This document shows, in pieces, positions 17,411 through 25,341 of a stretch of DNA of 64,000 nt (position 1 is the stretch's first letter; each line of letters begins with the position of its first letter). The stretch is taken from NCBI RefSeq assembly GCF_000474215.1, contig NZ_BAUC01000022.1, forward strand, positions 1 to 64,000. The letters run 5' to 3'. A model generated the notes under the pieces. It was not told where the DNA came from and ran no database searches. It saw nothing but the letters and a program-made list of their open reading frames with translations. This DNA comes from Edwardsiella hoshinae NBRC 105699 = ATCC 33379 (lineage in GTDB: Bacteria > Pseudomonadota > Gammaproteobacteria > Enterobacterales > Enterobacteriaceae). The position numbers were made by a program, and so were the translations under genes.

Positions 17411-17415
17411 TTTTT
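17382..17415 (+). terminator. intrinsic terminator of the PTS operon
   Basis: A 12-bp perfect stem (ACGCCCCGTCAC with GTGACGGGGCGT) and a 5-base loop are followed by a run of Ts, 19 bases after the EIIC stop. Confidence 0.92.
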
Positions 17416-17527
17416 ATGGTGCCAGCCTGCCCTCGCGCCCCTCACTCACGCCGACGTGGCAACGTGGGCCATCAACGCATCCGCTGATGGCGGAAAACAG
17501 CGCGCACATCGCCCACGATCCCACTAT

Positions 17528-17650
17528 ATGGGAAAACAGTACGGCAGCACGCCCGTATGGTGGAACCGTCCGGAGAACGTTGTAACGGCAAAAAATGACC
17601 CTATTTTTATGGCTGAACGACAGCGAAACCACGGAGAAACTGACCGATGA
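17528..17650 (+). CDS. small ORF, 40 codons, coupled to the next
   Basis: The frame encodes a hydrophilic 40-residue peptide starting MGKQYGSTPVWW. Its stop overlaps the start of the next small ORF as ATGA, a layout typical of coupled genes. I do not recognise it, and its reality depends on the partner ORF. Confidence 0.3.
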   Translation: MGKQYGSTPVWWNRPENVVTAKNDPIFMAERQRNHGETDR

Positions 17651-17913
17651 TACCCCGGACACACCGCCAACTCGTCAGCGTTGAAGTGACGTGGCCTGCA
17701 CAAACGCTGCCTCTCCCCCTGCAACAGGTGGTGGAAGCGCTGACGCAGGGAGAAACGCCCGATCAAATTATCACCCGGATGAATTTACAGGGCTTTCAGG
17801 CATGGCGCGAAGCGACATCGCCACAGGATGAACACGACATTTTTCAGATACGGCTGGATGAGGCGCACGAGGCGCGCTTCCTCTGCCGCTACGTTACGCT
17901 GCCGCTGCACTGA
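17647..17913 (+). CDS. hypothetical protein, 88 aa
   Basis: The ORF has a plausible ribosome site (GGAG ten bases before the ATG). It encodes a soluble acidic protein with an amphipathic helix (LQQVVEALTQGETPDQIITRM) and a strand-rich end. I recognise no family. It lies at the left end of the AbiE block, just inside the duplication. Confidence 0.45.
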   Translation: MIPRTHRQLVSVEVTWPAQTLPLPLQQVVEALTQGETPDQIITRMNLQGFQAWREATSPQDEHDIFQIRLDEAHEARFLCRYVTLPLH

Positions 17914-18290
17914 TGCCCACCCCTGCACCACTCCCCATGCGCCGTCCCGGGCGGCTCGGTTGGATCGCATGACCTCCCGGCATGCGGATTGGCTGTTGCC
18001 TCGGCGCATGGATGCTGGTGATAGCGCTGGAGTGGCCGGGTGAGGCCGGTTTTTCTTGAACCCGCGTATGTGGTGATAGCAACGGCGGCATGAGCTGGTA
18101 GGCGGAATTTGCAAAAAATACCACTGATGCAATCAGTTACAACCCAACCAAAACAAGCCGTTCAGGGTTTACCCGTATGCGACCTACCACTCTCGCTGGC
18201 AATTTTTATGCTGCGACGGACACCGTACATTGACTTTTCACTCACCAAATAGTTTACTTTTTTTATTATAGTTACACCCTGAGTGAATCT
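17914..18290. other. gap before abiE
   Basis: No convincing gene is seen. A 25-codon hydrophobic frame starts at 17982 but has no support. The right end holds the abiE promoter, with TTGACT at 18230-18235, TATTAT at 18264-18269 and an inverted repeat around them. Confidence 0.4.
18237..18287 (+). promoter_or_regulatory. inverted repeat at the abiE promoter
   Basis: TTCACTCA (18237-18244) and TGAGTGAA (18280-18287) are perfect inverted copies that span a likely -10 TATTAT just before abiEi. AbiEi antitoxins of this family are known to repress their own promoter through inverted repeats, so this is the expected operator. Confidence 0.6.
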
Positions 18291-19064
18291 ATGTCGTCAA
18301 AAATAAACTGGCTGTTGCAAAATACCGCTCCGGGAAGCCTGGTTTTGCAATCCTGGCTGACCCGGAACGGCATATCACCTTCTCTGGCCTTTAAATACGC
18401 GCAAAATGGCTGGTTGATAAAACGGCGGGCTGGTGTTTATGCGCGCGCAGGACGGGAACCGGACTGGAGCGATGCGCTATGGTGTCTGCAAAACCAGCTT
18501 GAAGCGCCGGTGCATCTGGCCGGACTGAGTAGTCTCTCCTGGCAGGGCCGTTCCCATTACCTACAGCTTAAGCAGAGTCAATGCTGGCTTAGTGTTGAAA
18601 ACAAAATGATATTACCCAAATGGTTTAAAGAATTTCCTGGCGTTGAGTGGCTGATAGTATCAGCTCTGAAGCTTCCTCAACTGGATGAGAAGTTCCGAAC
18701 CGAGCTTGAGGTTAAAGGGAAAAAAATAACCGCCAGCGTACCAGAACTGGCTGCCTATGAGCTGTTAAGCGCAGTCCCTCAGGAAATCTCATTTGAGCAC
18801 GCTGCCGAGCTTTTTCAGGGGTTGGTCAATCTCAACCCACGTAAAGTGGAAAAGCTGCTTACGCTCAGCCAGTCCGTACAAATCAAGCGCCTGTATCTGT
18901 TTTTCGCCAGTTTCTATGAACATGCATGGTTCAAACGCGTGGACACCAGCAGAATCGACCTAGGCACAGGCAAGCGACAAGTCGTGGTTAATGGCAGACT
19001 GAACACGCAATACCAGATTACTGTGCCCGAAAATTTTACTCAGCAGAGCATAAATCATGGATAA
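18291..19064 (+). CDS. abiEi: type IV antitoxin AbiEi
   Basis: The 257-residue protein has the AbiEi layout: an N-terminal winged-helix domain (about residues 1-55, including SWLTRNGISPSLAFKYAQNGWL and RRAGVYARAG) and a C-terminal antitoxin domain. AbiEi represses the operon and counteracts AbiEii in a type IV manner, without binding the toxin. It overlaps the toxin gene by eight bases. The base composition is lower in GC than the flanking PTS genes, consistent with acquired DNA. Confidence 0.9.
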   Translation: MSSKINWLLQNTAPGSLVLQSWLTRNGISPSLAFKYAQNGWLIKRRAGVYARAGREPDWSDALWCLQNQLEAPVHLAGLSSLSWQGRSHYLQLKQSQCWLSVENKMILPKWFKEFPGVEWLIVSALKLPQLDEKFRTELEVKGKKITASVPELAAYELLSAVPQEISFEHAAELFQGLVNLNPRKVEKLLTLSQSVQIKRLYLFFASFYEHAWFKRVDTSRIDLGTGKRQVVVNGRLNTQYQITVPENFTQQSINHG

Positions 19065-19974
19065 AACCTCCCCCTACTACCGCCAGGTCGCCCTGCTGGT
19101 GCGCACATTACCCTATGTCGCTAACGAGGCCTGTTTTGCGCTAAAAGGGGGAACGGCGATCAACTTATTCATCCGTGATTTTCCCCGATTGTCCGTTGAT
19201 ATCGATCTGGCCTACATCCCGCTGGAAAGCAGAGCGGTCGCCTTGCCCAACGTGCGGGAAGCGCTCACCCGCATCGCAACAGAACTGGAAACACAAGCCG
19301 GGCTCAGCGCAGTGCTGCAAACCAATCATCCCGATGAGATGCGCATCATAGCCACCACGGACGACGCGCAAATTAAAATAGAAGTCTCGCCAGTTGCCCG
19401 GGGAACCTTATATCCACCACAAGAACGCGACGTCGTGGAAGCTGTGGAGGAAGAATTTGGTTTTGCCGCGATCCCGGTGGTCTCACTACCTGATTTGTAC
19501 GGCGGCAAGCTATGCGCTGCGTTAGATCGCCAGCACCCCAGAGATTTTTACGACGTCAAAATGCTCCTTGATACACAAGGGATCGATCGCACGATATTCA
19601 ATGGATTTATCGCTTACTTGCTCAGCCATAATCGCCCCTTGTCCGAAGTGCTTAGCCCACGCTGGAAGGATATTACTGAACCCTTTCAAAATGAATTCAG
19701 CGGCATGACCTTTGAGGAAGTATCACTGGAAGAGCTAAGAGAGGTCCCGGAAAGAATGCTCAGCGCGTTGAAAGCGCATTTTACGCAACAGGATTTCGAC
19801 TTCCTGATGTCATTTAAACGCGGGGAGCCTGACTGGAATTTAGCACCAGAGCCCCACATTCAGAATTTGCCTGCCGTTCAATGGAAGCTGTGCAATATTG
19901 GACGGATGTCGGAAGAAAAGCACGCGCAGTCGCTGGAGAAACTGGAACAGATCCTGGCAGAATGGCTAAGCTAG
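19057..19974 (+). CDS. abiEii: type IV toxin AbiEii, nucleotidyltransferase
   Basis: The 305-residue protein carries the DNA-polymerase-beta-like nucleotidyltransferase motif GGTAINLF followed by SVDIDL (Gly31-Gly32, Asp48, Asp50) and DLYGGKLCAALDRQHPRDFYDV, the region that holds the further conserved residues of the family. AbiEii/MenT-type toxins arrest growth by transferring nucleotides, and the pair can act in abortive phage infection. It follows abiEi with an eight-base overlap; the active-site motifs look intact. Confidence 0.92.
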   Translation: MDKTSPYYRQVALLVRTLPYVANEACFALKGGTAINLFIRDFPRLSVDIDLAYIPLESRAVALPNVREALTRIATELETQAGLSAVLQTNHPDEMRIIATTDDAQIKIEVSPVARGTLYPPQERDVVEAVEEEFGFAAIPVVSLPDLYGGKLCAALDRQHPRDFYDVKMLLDTQGIDRTIFNGFIAYLLSHNRPLSEVLSPRWKDITEPFQNEFSGMTFEEVSLEELREVPERMLSALKAHFTQQDFDFLMSFKRGEPDWNLAPEPHIQNLPAVQWKLCNIGRMSEEKHAQSLEKLEQILAEWLS

Positions 19975-20335
19975 TTTATTAAATGTAATCTAGTTACACC
20001 AATAGTGAAACTATGTCATTTTTTATAAACTAGCAAAGCCATCTCTCCCCGATCTTCCAGAACTTAACATAGGCTTGCTATTGGCCTCACAGGTGATCGG
20101 GGTTACCAGCACCTGCGGCGCGTTGACGAAAGCCATGAGGCCGGGGTGGTTTAACACCTCACTAGCCGAATGATCGGCTCCAGCCTAGTGACAATGGAGC
20201 TAGTGTGGCTGGCAGCGCTGGTTGTTATTAAGCCGAAGTCTATATGGATGCCAGGAGCTATATAGGTTGAATTAGCCGTATCAGTGACCGATAGGGCTTT
20301 CAAAAAATATATTTGATAGCCCTATCAACGCTTAA
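19975..20335. other. gap after abiEii
   Basis: Besides the repeat copy, the minus strand of about 20030-20180 has an open stretch (containing HPGLMAFVNAPQVLV) that may be a decayed gene I cannot identify. A 15-bp hairpin with one mismatch lies at 20290-20326, at the 3' end of the minus-strand gene to the right. Confidence 0.4.
19991..20031 (+). repeat. degenerate second copy of the abiE start region
   Basis: The 41 bases 19991-20031 match 18269-18309 (end of the abiE promoter through the first codons of abiEi) at 31 positions, sharing TAGTTACACC, AGTGAA, CTATGTC and ATAAACT. The copy starts 17 bases after the abiEii stop and encodes only MSFFIN before a stop. Confidence 0.7.
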
Positions 20336-20997
20336 TCATTCAGATTGATTATCTGATTGAGTTTGTAATATTTCATTTAGTAAACTGCATTCTTTAGATC
20401 GTGGTATCAAATTCGCAAAAGCTATAAAGAGTAGGAACATGATTATAGAAACTGAATATAGAACTAAATGTCCCCAAGCAGGAATCTGTTCATATCTGTA
20501 AATTGATAATACCATGAATAAAACAGCGGACAGCAGAAATTGGCACGAGAGCCAACCATACATGCCGTTTTCAAACCAGTAAGCCCCCCCTTCTTAAATA
20601 CCAACACTTTGTCTTTTATTAACAAAAACGATCTAAATTTCTTGAAAAAATCAGCCGAAACCAAATGACTATTTCTCTCCAACAATTGCCATATAATTTG
20701 TTGCTTAGCGACATCAGCGATACCCGTCATGCGATATCCTATAATTCTCTTAATCTCATTCTTTATGCAAGCATTAACTTCATCAGGAAGTTCATGACCA
20801 TCCAACATGTGTTGCAATTCATTTAATTTAGAGTTTCTGACTTCATTAATAAACGCGACAACTCCTCGTATTTTCCACACAACAAGAGCCAGTGGAGCAA
20901 CAATAAGAATAAATAGTAGAATTTGCGTTTCCTGCAATTTCCCACTTGAAACTGCTGCGATGAGCAATCCATTTACGATATCGAATATTTTATCCAT
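20336..20997 (-). pseudogene. frameshifted membrane protein of unknown function
   Basis: Two overlapping minus-strand frames (20464-20997 and 20336-20563) together make one protein of about 219 residues. The first carries an N-terminal membrane segment (ETQILLFILIVAPLALVVW) and a charged middle; the second has two membrane segments (FLLSAVLFMVL and LVLYSVSIIMFLLFIAFA). The break is at a run of seven Gs in the coding strand (20584-20590): eight Gs would join VFKKGG to AYWFENGMYGW. The DNA is markedly AT-rich. It may be a real mutation, slippage-prone switching or a sequencing error. No family is recognised. Confidence 0.65.
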
Positions 20998-21414
20998 AAT
21001 CTATTTACCAAAAAAATGAAATCGTATCGAAAAATAAAACAGTACCATATAAGCTGAGTCATCGAATTGTCAATTTCTGGCTGAATCATTCTTGCATATC
21101 GTTGCAGGGTACTCAATAAAGCAGAACTGAAGAAAAGCTGCTTATGATGCCGACATCGGCATCCTGCTGGGGATCATCGTGCGCTGATAGCGTCCCCTGC
21201 CCCACAGACGCCCCGTCACCCCGCGTGACGGGGCGTATACCCGTCCTCCCCTCTCCGCCATACAGATATCGCCGTCCTAAAAGCAACAGGTAAGAAACAA
21301 ACCGGAAACATAACATTCATTTCAGCGTCATCTTGGCTGGCTATCCTTGCACCGCTTTTTCCTTAGCTAACAACCTCGCAGGAAAGCGATGGAAACGACC
21401 AAAGGGGCACGTCA
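20998..21414. other. gap holding the right duplication copy and the phoX leader
   Basis: The left part (20998-21153) is AT-rich and upstream of the frameshifted membrane gene. The repeat copy occupies 21154-21236. The rest precedes the phosphatase gene; I see no clear Pho box. Confidence 0.5.
21154..21236 (+). repeat. 83-bp direct repeat, right copy
   Basis: This matches 17329-17410 except for one inserted C. The preceding codons (Asp-Ala-Asp) also match the EIIC gene, but the nine bases for Phe-Gly-Val are absent. The T-tract of the terminator is not duplicated: the stem is followed by ATACCC instead. Confidence 0.9.
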
Positions 21415-23289
21415 ATGTATAACGATGACCAGCAAGACTCGCAGCTCAGCCAAATGATCACCGTCCGGCTCTCACGCCGCCGCTTTCTGGCGAGCAGCGC
21501 CGCCGCCAGCGCCAGCGCCTTTTTAGCCCTCAACCCGGTTACCCAGGCCGTCGCGGCGCTCACGCCGACCTCCCTGGTGAATTTTACACCGATCGCAGCC
21601 TCCGTTGCAGATAGCATCCTCGTTCCGCCCGGTTACCGAGCCACGCCGCTGCTCTCATGGGGCGATCCGATTTTTGCCGACGCGCCGGCGTTCTCCCAAT
21701 CGGGCACACAGGACGCCGCAGCACAAGAACGCCAGTTCGGCGACAACACCGACGGAATGAGCTTCTTCCCCATCAGCGATGATCGCGCGCTACTGGCGAT
21801 CAACAACGAATACCCCAACTACGAATATCTGTTCCCCCATCAGGGTAAAGCCCTGAGCGCAGACGATGTGCGTAAAGCGCAGGCGGCTATCGGCGTCACT
21901 CTGGTTGAGATCGTCCGCCACAACGGCCAGTGGCGCATTGACCGCCAAGGGCAACGCAACCGCCGGATCACGGCATACACCAAAATGATGATGACTGGCC
22001 CGGCGGCAGGACATGAGTTGCTCAAGACCCAAGACGACCCCAGCGGTCTTTATGTCTTGGGAACATGTAATAACTGCGCCAACGGCCAAACCCCTTGGGG
22101 CACCTACCTGACCTGCGAAGAAAACTTCAATGATTTCTTCGGTGCCGAGACACCGGCTAACCTCAGCGCCGACCATCGCCGTTACGGCATTAGCGCGACG
22201 CCTAGCGTCTATCAGTGGCATCAACACGACGCTCGCTTTGACGTCAGCCAACATCCCCAGGAACCCAACCGCTTTGGTTGGGTGGTGGAGATCGACCCGC
22301 ACAATCCGGACGCTATCCCGCAAAAGCGCACCGCCCTGGGACGCTTCAAACATGAAAACGCCGCGCTCACCCTTAATAAAGACGGCCATGTCGTTATCTA
22401 CCTTGGCGACGACGAACGCGGCGAGCACCTGTACCGATTTGTCTCGCACGGTCGCTACCAGCCGGGCAACGACGCCGCCAACCGTAACCTACTGGATCAC
22501 GGCACGCTGTCTGTCGCCCAATTCGAGATGGCGGAAAACGAACTCAAAGGCAGCGGACGCTGGATTGCACTCACTTTCGGCCAGAATGGGCTGACTCCGG
22601 AAAACGGCTTTAACGATCAAGGCGAAATCCTGATCTTCGCCCGCCGCGCCGCCACACAGGTCGGCGCGACCACCCTGGATCGCCCAGAGTGGGTAGCCAT
22701 ACACCCCAACAACCAACACGTCTTCTGCACGCTGACCAATAACAAAAACCGGGGCAAAGCGGGGCAGCCGGTCGGCGGCCCTAACCCACGCGCCAACAAC
22801 CACTACGGTCAGATAGTCCGCTGGATGCCCGCCGACGGCGATCACACCAGTGAGCGATTCAGTTGGGATCTCTACCTGCTCGCCGGCAACCCGACGGTGC
22901 ATCCAGGCACCCCCTATGCCGGCAGCAGCAACATCGTGGCCGAAAACATGTTCAACAGCCCCGACGGCATCGGCTTTGATAAGGCGGGCCGCCTGTGGAT
23001 CCAGACCGATGGCAACTACTCCAATTCAGGGGATTTCGCCGGACAAGGCAATAACCAAATGCTGTGCGGCGACCCGATGAGCGGAGAGGTCAAACGCTTC
23101 CTGACCGGCCCCATCGCCTGCGAAATAACCGGATTAGCCTTTTCCCCCGACAACAAAACCCTGTTCGTGGGGGTACAACACCCCGGCGAAAACGGCGCGC
23201 CGTCCCACTTCCCCGACGGCGGCGACAGCATACCCCGCTCCACCATTATGATGATCACCCGTGACGATGGCGGCGTAATCGGGGCCTGA
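21415..23289 (+). CDS. PhoX-family (DUF839) phosphatase, Tat-exported
   Basis: The 624-residue protein starts with a twin-arginine signal (SRRRFLASSAAASASAF, residues 20-36) and continues as a DUF839/PhoX beta-propeller, with GTYLTCEENFNDFFG, GRFKHENAAL and FNSPDGIGFDKAGRLWIQTDG. PhoX enzymes are calcium/iron-dependent phosphomonoesterases of the periplasm. High GC and host-like codon use contrast with the AT-rich genes on both sides, so it is probably native and separates two accessory blocks. AAGGGG precedes the ATG by about nine bases. Confidence 0.85.
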   Translation: MYNDDQQDSQLSQMITVRLSRRRFLASSAAASASAFLALNPVTQAVAALTPTSLVNFTPIAASVADSILVPPGYRATPLLSWGDPIFADAPAFSQSGTQDAAAQERQFGDNTDGMSFFPISDDRALLAINNEYPNYEYLFPHQGKALSADDVRKAQAAIGVTLVEIVRHNGQWRIDRQGQRNRRITAYTKMMMTGPAAGHELLKTQDDPSGLYVLGTCNNCANGQTPWGTYLTCEENFNDFFGAETPANLSADHRRYGISATPSVYQWHQHDARFDVSQHPQEPNRFGWVVEIDPHNPDAIPQKRTALGRFKHENAALTLNKDGHVVIYLGDDERGEHLYRFVSHGRYQPGNDAANRNLLDHGTLSVAQFEMAENELKGSGRWIALTFGQNGLTPENGFNDQGEILIFARRAATQVGATTLDRPEWVAIHPNNQHVFCTLTNNKNRGKAGQPVGGPNPRANNHYGQIVRWMPADGDHTSERFSWDLYLLAGNPTVHPGTPYAGSSNIVAENMFNSPDGIGFDKAGRLWIQTDGNYSNSGDFAGQGNNQMLCGDPMSGEVKRFLTGPIACEITGLAFSPDNKTLFVGVQHPGENGAPSHFPDGGDSIPRSTIMMITRDDGGVIGA

Positions 23290-23356
23290 TCCACCGTCGG
23301 CGCGCATCGCCCTATTCTCCCGGGCGCCTGCGGGGCGGGACACCCCGTCCCGCTCC

Positions 23357-23630
23357 CCTTAGGCCGGTGCGCCGCCTCTACATAGTGATCGCAACTGTAA
23401 ACATCACCGCTCTGCTCAACCACCCGCCCACATCCACAGGTGGGCTGCATCACGCACAACGCCGAGCATTCACCCAGCCACACCGCCAGCGCGCGATCAA
23501 AGAGCTGAACGAATACCCGCCCGACATCCCCCCCGAGCGTCATACTCCACCACCGGAATAAACGGGAGAAATTCCGCCCCACCTCACGCGTCAGAAAATG
23601 GTAAATATCCAGCGAAGCCTGTGAGGCCAC
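23357..23630 (-). pseudogene. C-terminal remnant of an anaerobic sulfatase-maturating enzyme
   Basis: The minus strand encodes about 90 residues resembling the end of radical-SAM sulfatase maturases (AslB/anSME): DVGRVFVQLFD, LAVWLGECSALCV, PTCGCGRVVEQSGDVYSCDHYV, in which the cysteines of the C-terminal iron-sulfur (SPASM) domain can be seen. The N-terminal radical-SAM half is absent, and the fragment starts near IS-like repeats at 23654. It is read as a gene truncated when the neighbouring accessory block arrived; it is not functional. Confidence 0.65.
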
Positions 23631-23653
23631 GTTTGGGCTGACCCAAAAAACTA

Positions 23654-23681
23654 TAGGGCAGGATCGTCTACCCGGGTGGGA
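23654..23681 (+). repeat. IS-end-like repeat, copy left of fic
   Basis: TAGGGCAGGATCGTCTA is followed by CCCGGGTGGGA. The first half recurs at 25158-25174 and the second at 25204-25225, on the other side of the fic region. Confidence 0.6.
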
Positions 23682-23696
23682 CACTCCAAACATTCG

Positions 23697-24773
23697 CTAC
23701 TGATTCAACTCCTGTAGCAGCCTGGTGTTGATATACAGCTTTTCACGGCCAACGCTCATTTCCTCCAACACACCAATTTCGACCAACTGCTTAAGGTATG
23801 TCGATGCCGTCTGGCGCTTGGCTACACCACGTTTAACAAGGTTATCGATCCGACAATACGGTTGTGCAAAAAGCGCCTGGACAAGTTCATGGGTGTAGAT
23901 TTTCGGTAGCTTCTCGCGCACATACTCTGTGGTTTCAGCTAGTAATGCCCGCACAATCGATATCTTATCCGTGGTCCATCGGGACGTACTCTCCACCGCC
24001 TCCAGCATAAATAATAGCCACGACTCCCAATCACCCTCTTCTGTCACCCTACGAAGGAGCGTGTAGTAATCATCGCGTCTCTCCAGGATAAAGCGGGACA
24101 GATACAGGATAGGCAGCGAAAGTAATTTACTCTGGATCAGATACAGAATATTCAGGATGCGGCCTGTTCTTCCGTTACCATCCGGAAACGGGTGAATGCA
24201 CTCAAACTGGTAGTGCGCAATAGCCATTTTTACTAATGGATCTAAATCATCATCACCGTGTATAAACCGCTCCCAATTCGCCAGTAAATTACGAATGGCA
24301 TCTTCACCAACCGGCGGCGTATATACCACTTTGTTATTCTGAGCACGTAATACCGTGCCCGGCGTTTTCCTGATGTCGGTTTGAACTGCGCGTAATTTGG
24401 TGCAGATAGCTACCGCTGTGTTGGTACAGAGTGGATAGTCCTCAAGATGGCTATAGCCATCATAAAGCGCGGTACGATAGCGCAGCGCTTCTTTAGTCGC
24501 CGGATCTGCGCCATCTGCGCGGTCAGCATACTGAAAGAGTTGATCGCTGGTAGTGACAATGTTCTCTATGCGCGATGAGTCCTTCGCTTCCAGCATCGGA
24601 AGGATGTTGATCAGCAACCCCTGATCGGGGATCAACTCAACGGCCGTTTTCAACTCAGCGATTGCTGCGCGCGCCCTTATGCATGCTTTAAGTACGCTGC
24701 GCGTTTCAATGCACTCCAGGTCAGGCGGCAGTAGCGGCAACGCGTTGTAAGGGGTTTCTGCATTCCAGTTCAT
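23697..24773 (-). CDS. Fic-domain AMP-transferase, class II with C-terminal winged helix
   Basis: The 358-residue protein has an N-terminal Fic_N region with the inhibitory motif SSRIEN (residues 66-71, fitting S/T-x3-E-G/N), the catalytic loop HPFPDGNGRTGR (194-205) and a C-terminal winged helix (about 290-345). Fic proteins AMPylate target proteins, and an N-terminal inhibitory helix in the same chain is the class II arrangement. Catalytic His194 and the anion-binding residues are intact. The C-terminal helix could bind DNA, and three phased palindromes stand upstream, suggesting autoregulation. It sits in the accessory block between IS-like repeats. Confidence 0.9.
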   Translation of the reverse strand: MNWNAETPYNALPLLPPDLECIETRSVLKACIRARAAIAELKTAVELIPDQGLLINILPMLEAKDSSRIENIVTTSDQLFQYADRADGADPATKEALRYRTALYDGYSHLEDYPLCTNTAVAICTKLRAVQTDIRKTPGTVLRAQNNKVVYTPPVGEDAIRNLLANWERFIHGDDDLDPLVKMAIAHYQFECIHPFPDGNGRTGRILNILYLIQSKLLSLPILYLSRFILERRDDYYTLLRRVTEEGDWESWLLFMLEAVESTSRWTTDKISIVRALLAETTEYVREKLPKIYTHELVQALFAQPYCRIDNLVKRGVAKRQTASTYLKQLVEIGVLEEMSVGREKLYINTRLLQELNQ

Positions 24774-24794
24774 ATGGTTATAAAAACCGTTTTA

Positions 24795-24961
24795 ATCGAC
24801 ATATAACCATACTATGTCGATGCCATAGACATGTCACGTCACCATGTTTAAAAAATCACGTTTTATCGACATATGGCTGGAACGTGTCGATGCGGTAAAC
24901 CTATCCCGGAAACATGTTTTAAAAGGTACATTTTATCGACACATAGCCAGAACGTGTCGAT
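24795..24961 (-). promoter_or_regulatory. three 70-bp-phased palindromes upstream of fic
   Basis: Imperfect 27-bp palindromes opening ATCGACA and closing TGTCGAT lie at 24795-24821, 24865-24891 and 24935-24961, exactly 70 bp apart. The intervening DNA is also partly repeated (CATGTTT followed by A-rich sequence, then TTTT before each palindrome), so these are diverged 70-bp tandem units. The first begins 22 bases before the fic start codon. Confidence 0.85.
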
Positions 24962-25021
24962 ACCATAAGCAGATCACGGGCATGCTGCTCACTATGATCG
25001 AGTTTGATGGCCCATAACCAT

Positions 25022-25135
25022 TTATAGAGGCTGTGCGCAGACATGCGCAGAGACTTCAGTCACGGAGTCGCCGCGCTCGGTAATTTGATGGGCGGCTTCT
25101 TCCTCAAATTCAGGCATAAATCGTGGTGTGTCCAT
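25022..25135 (-). pseudogene. IS3-family OrfA remnant
   Basis: The minus strand encodes 37 residues starting MDTPRFMPEFEEEAAHQI and ending SVTEVSAHVCAQPL. This is the N-terminal helix-turn-helix region of an IS3-type OrfA (usual form: TPRF-PEFKEEAV-QI-ERGYSVAEVS), truncated by a stop. The usual length is about 90-100 aa. Confidence 0.7.
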
Positions 25136-25157
25136 ACGCGCTCCTATGCGCAAACTC

Positions 25158-25174
25158 TAGGGCAGGATCATCTA
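25158..25174 (+). repeat. IS-end-like repeat, second copy
   Basis: TAGGGCAGGATCATCTA differs from 23654-23670 by one base. Confidence 0.6.
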
Positions 25175-25203
25175 TTGGTTAGGGGGCAGTCCACGCTACG
25201 GTT

Positions 25204-25225
25204 CAGATCGTCTACTGGGGTGGGA
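25204..25225 (+). repeat. IS-end-like repeat, third copy
   Basis: CAGATCGTCTAC followed by TGGGGTGGGA matches the second part of the left copy at 23659-23681, with one base missing and one or two differing. Confidence 0.5.
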
Positions 25226-25341
25226 TCAGCCCATATCGGTTGCGATGGCCTCTGTAGCGGGTATTATTTTACGCACAATTTTCCAAAACAATTTTTTGCC
25301 GGGGCATGTGCTACACGGCGGCGATCTCTTCTGAGGGTTTC

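Noticed and set aside
17947-18054. Hok-like small toxin peptide
   Set aside because: A 25-codon hydrophobic frame at 17982 lacks a ribosome site and any recognisable family feature.
21237-21414. Pho box before the PhoX-type gene
   Set aside because: The best match near GCGTCATCTTGGCTGG is too weak to the CTGTCAT direct-repeat pattern.
24795-24961. CRISPR array
   Set aside because: The three units repeat at 70 bp, but the spacers are also partly repeated, the palindromes diverge, and no cas genes are near. An operator array fits better.
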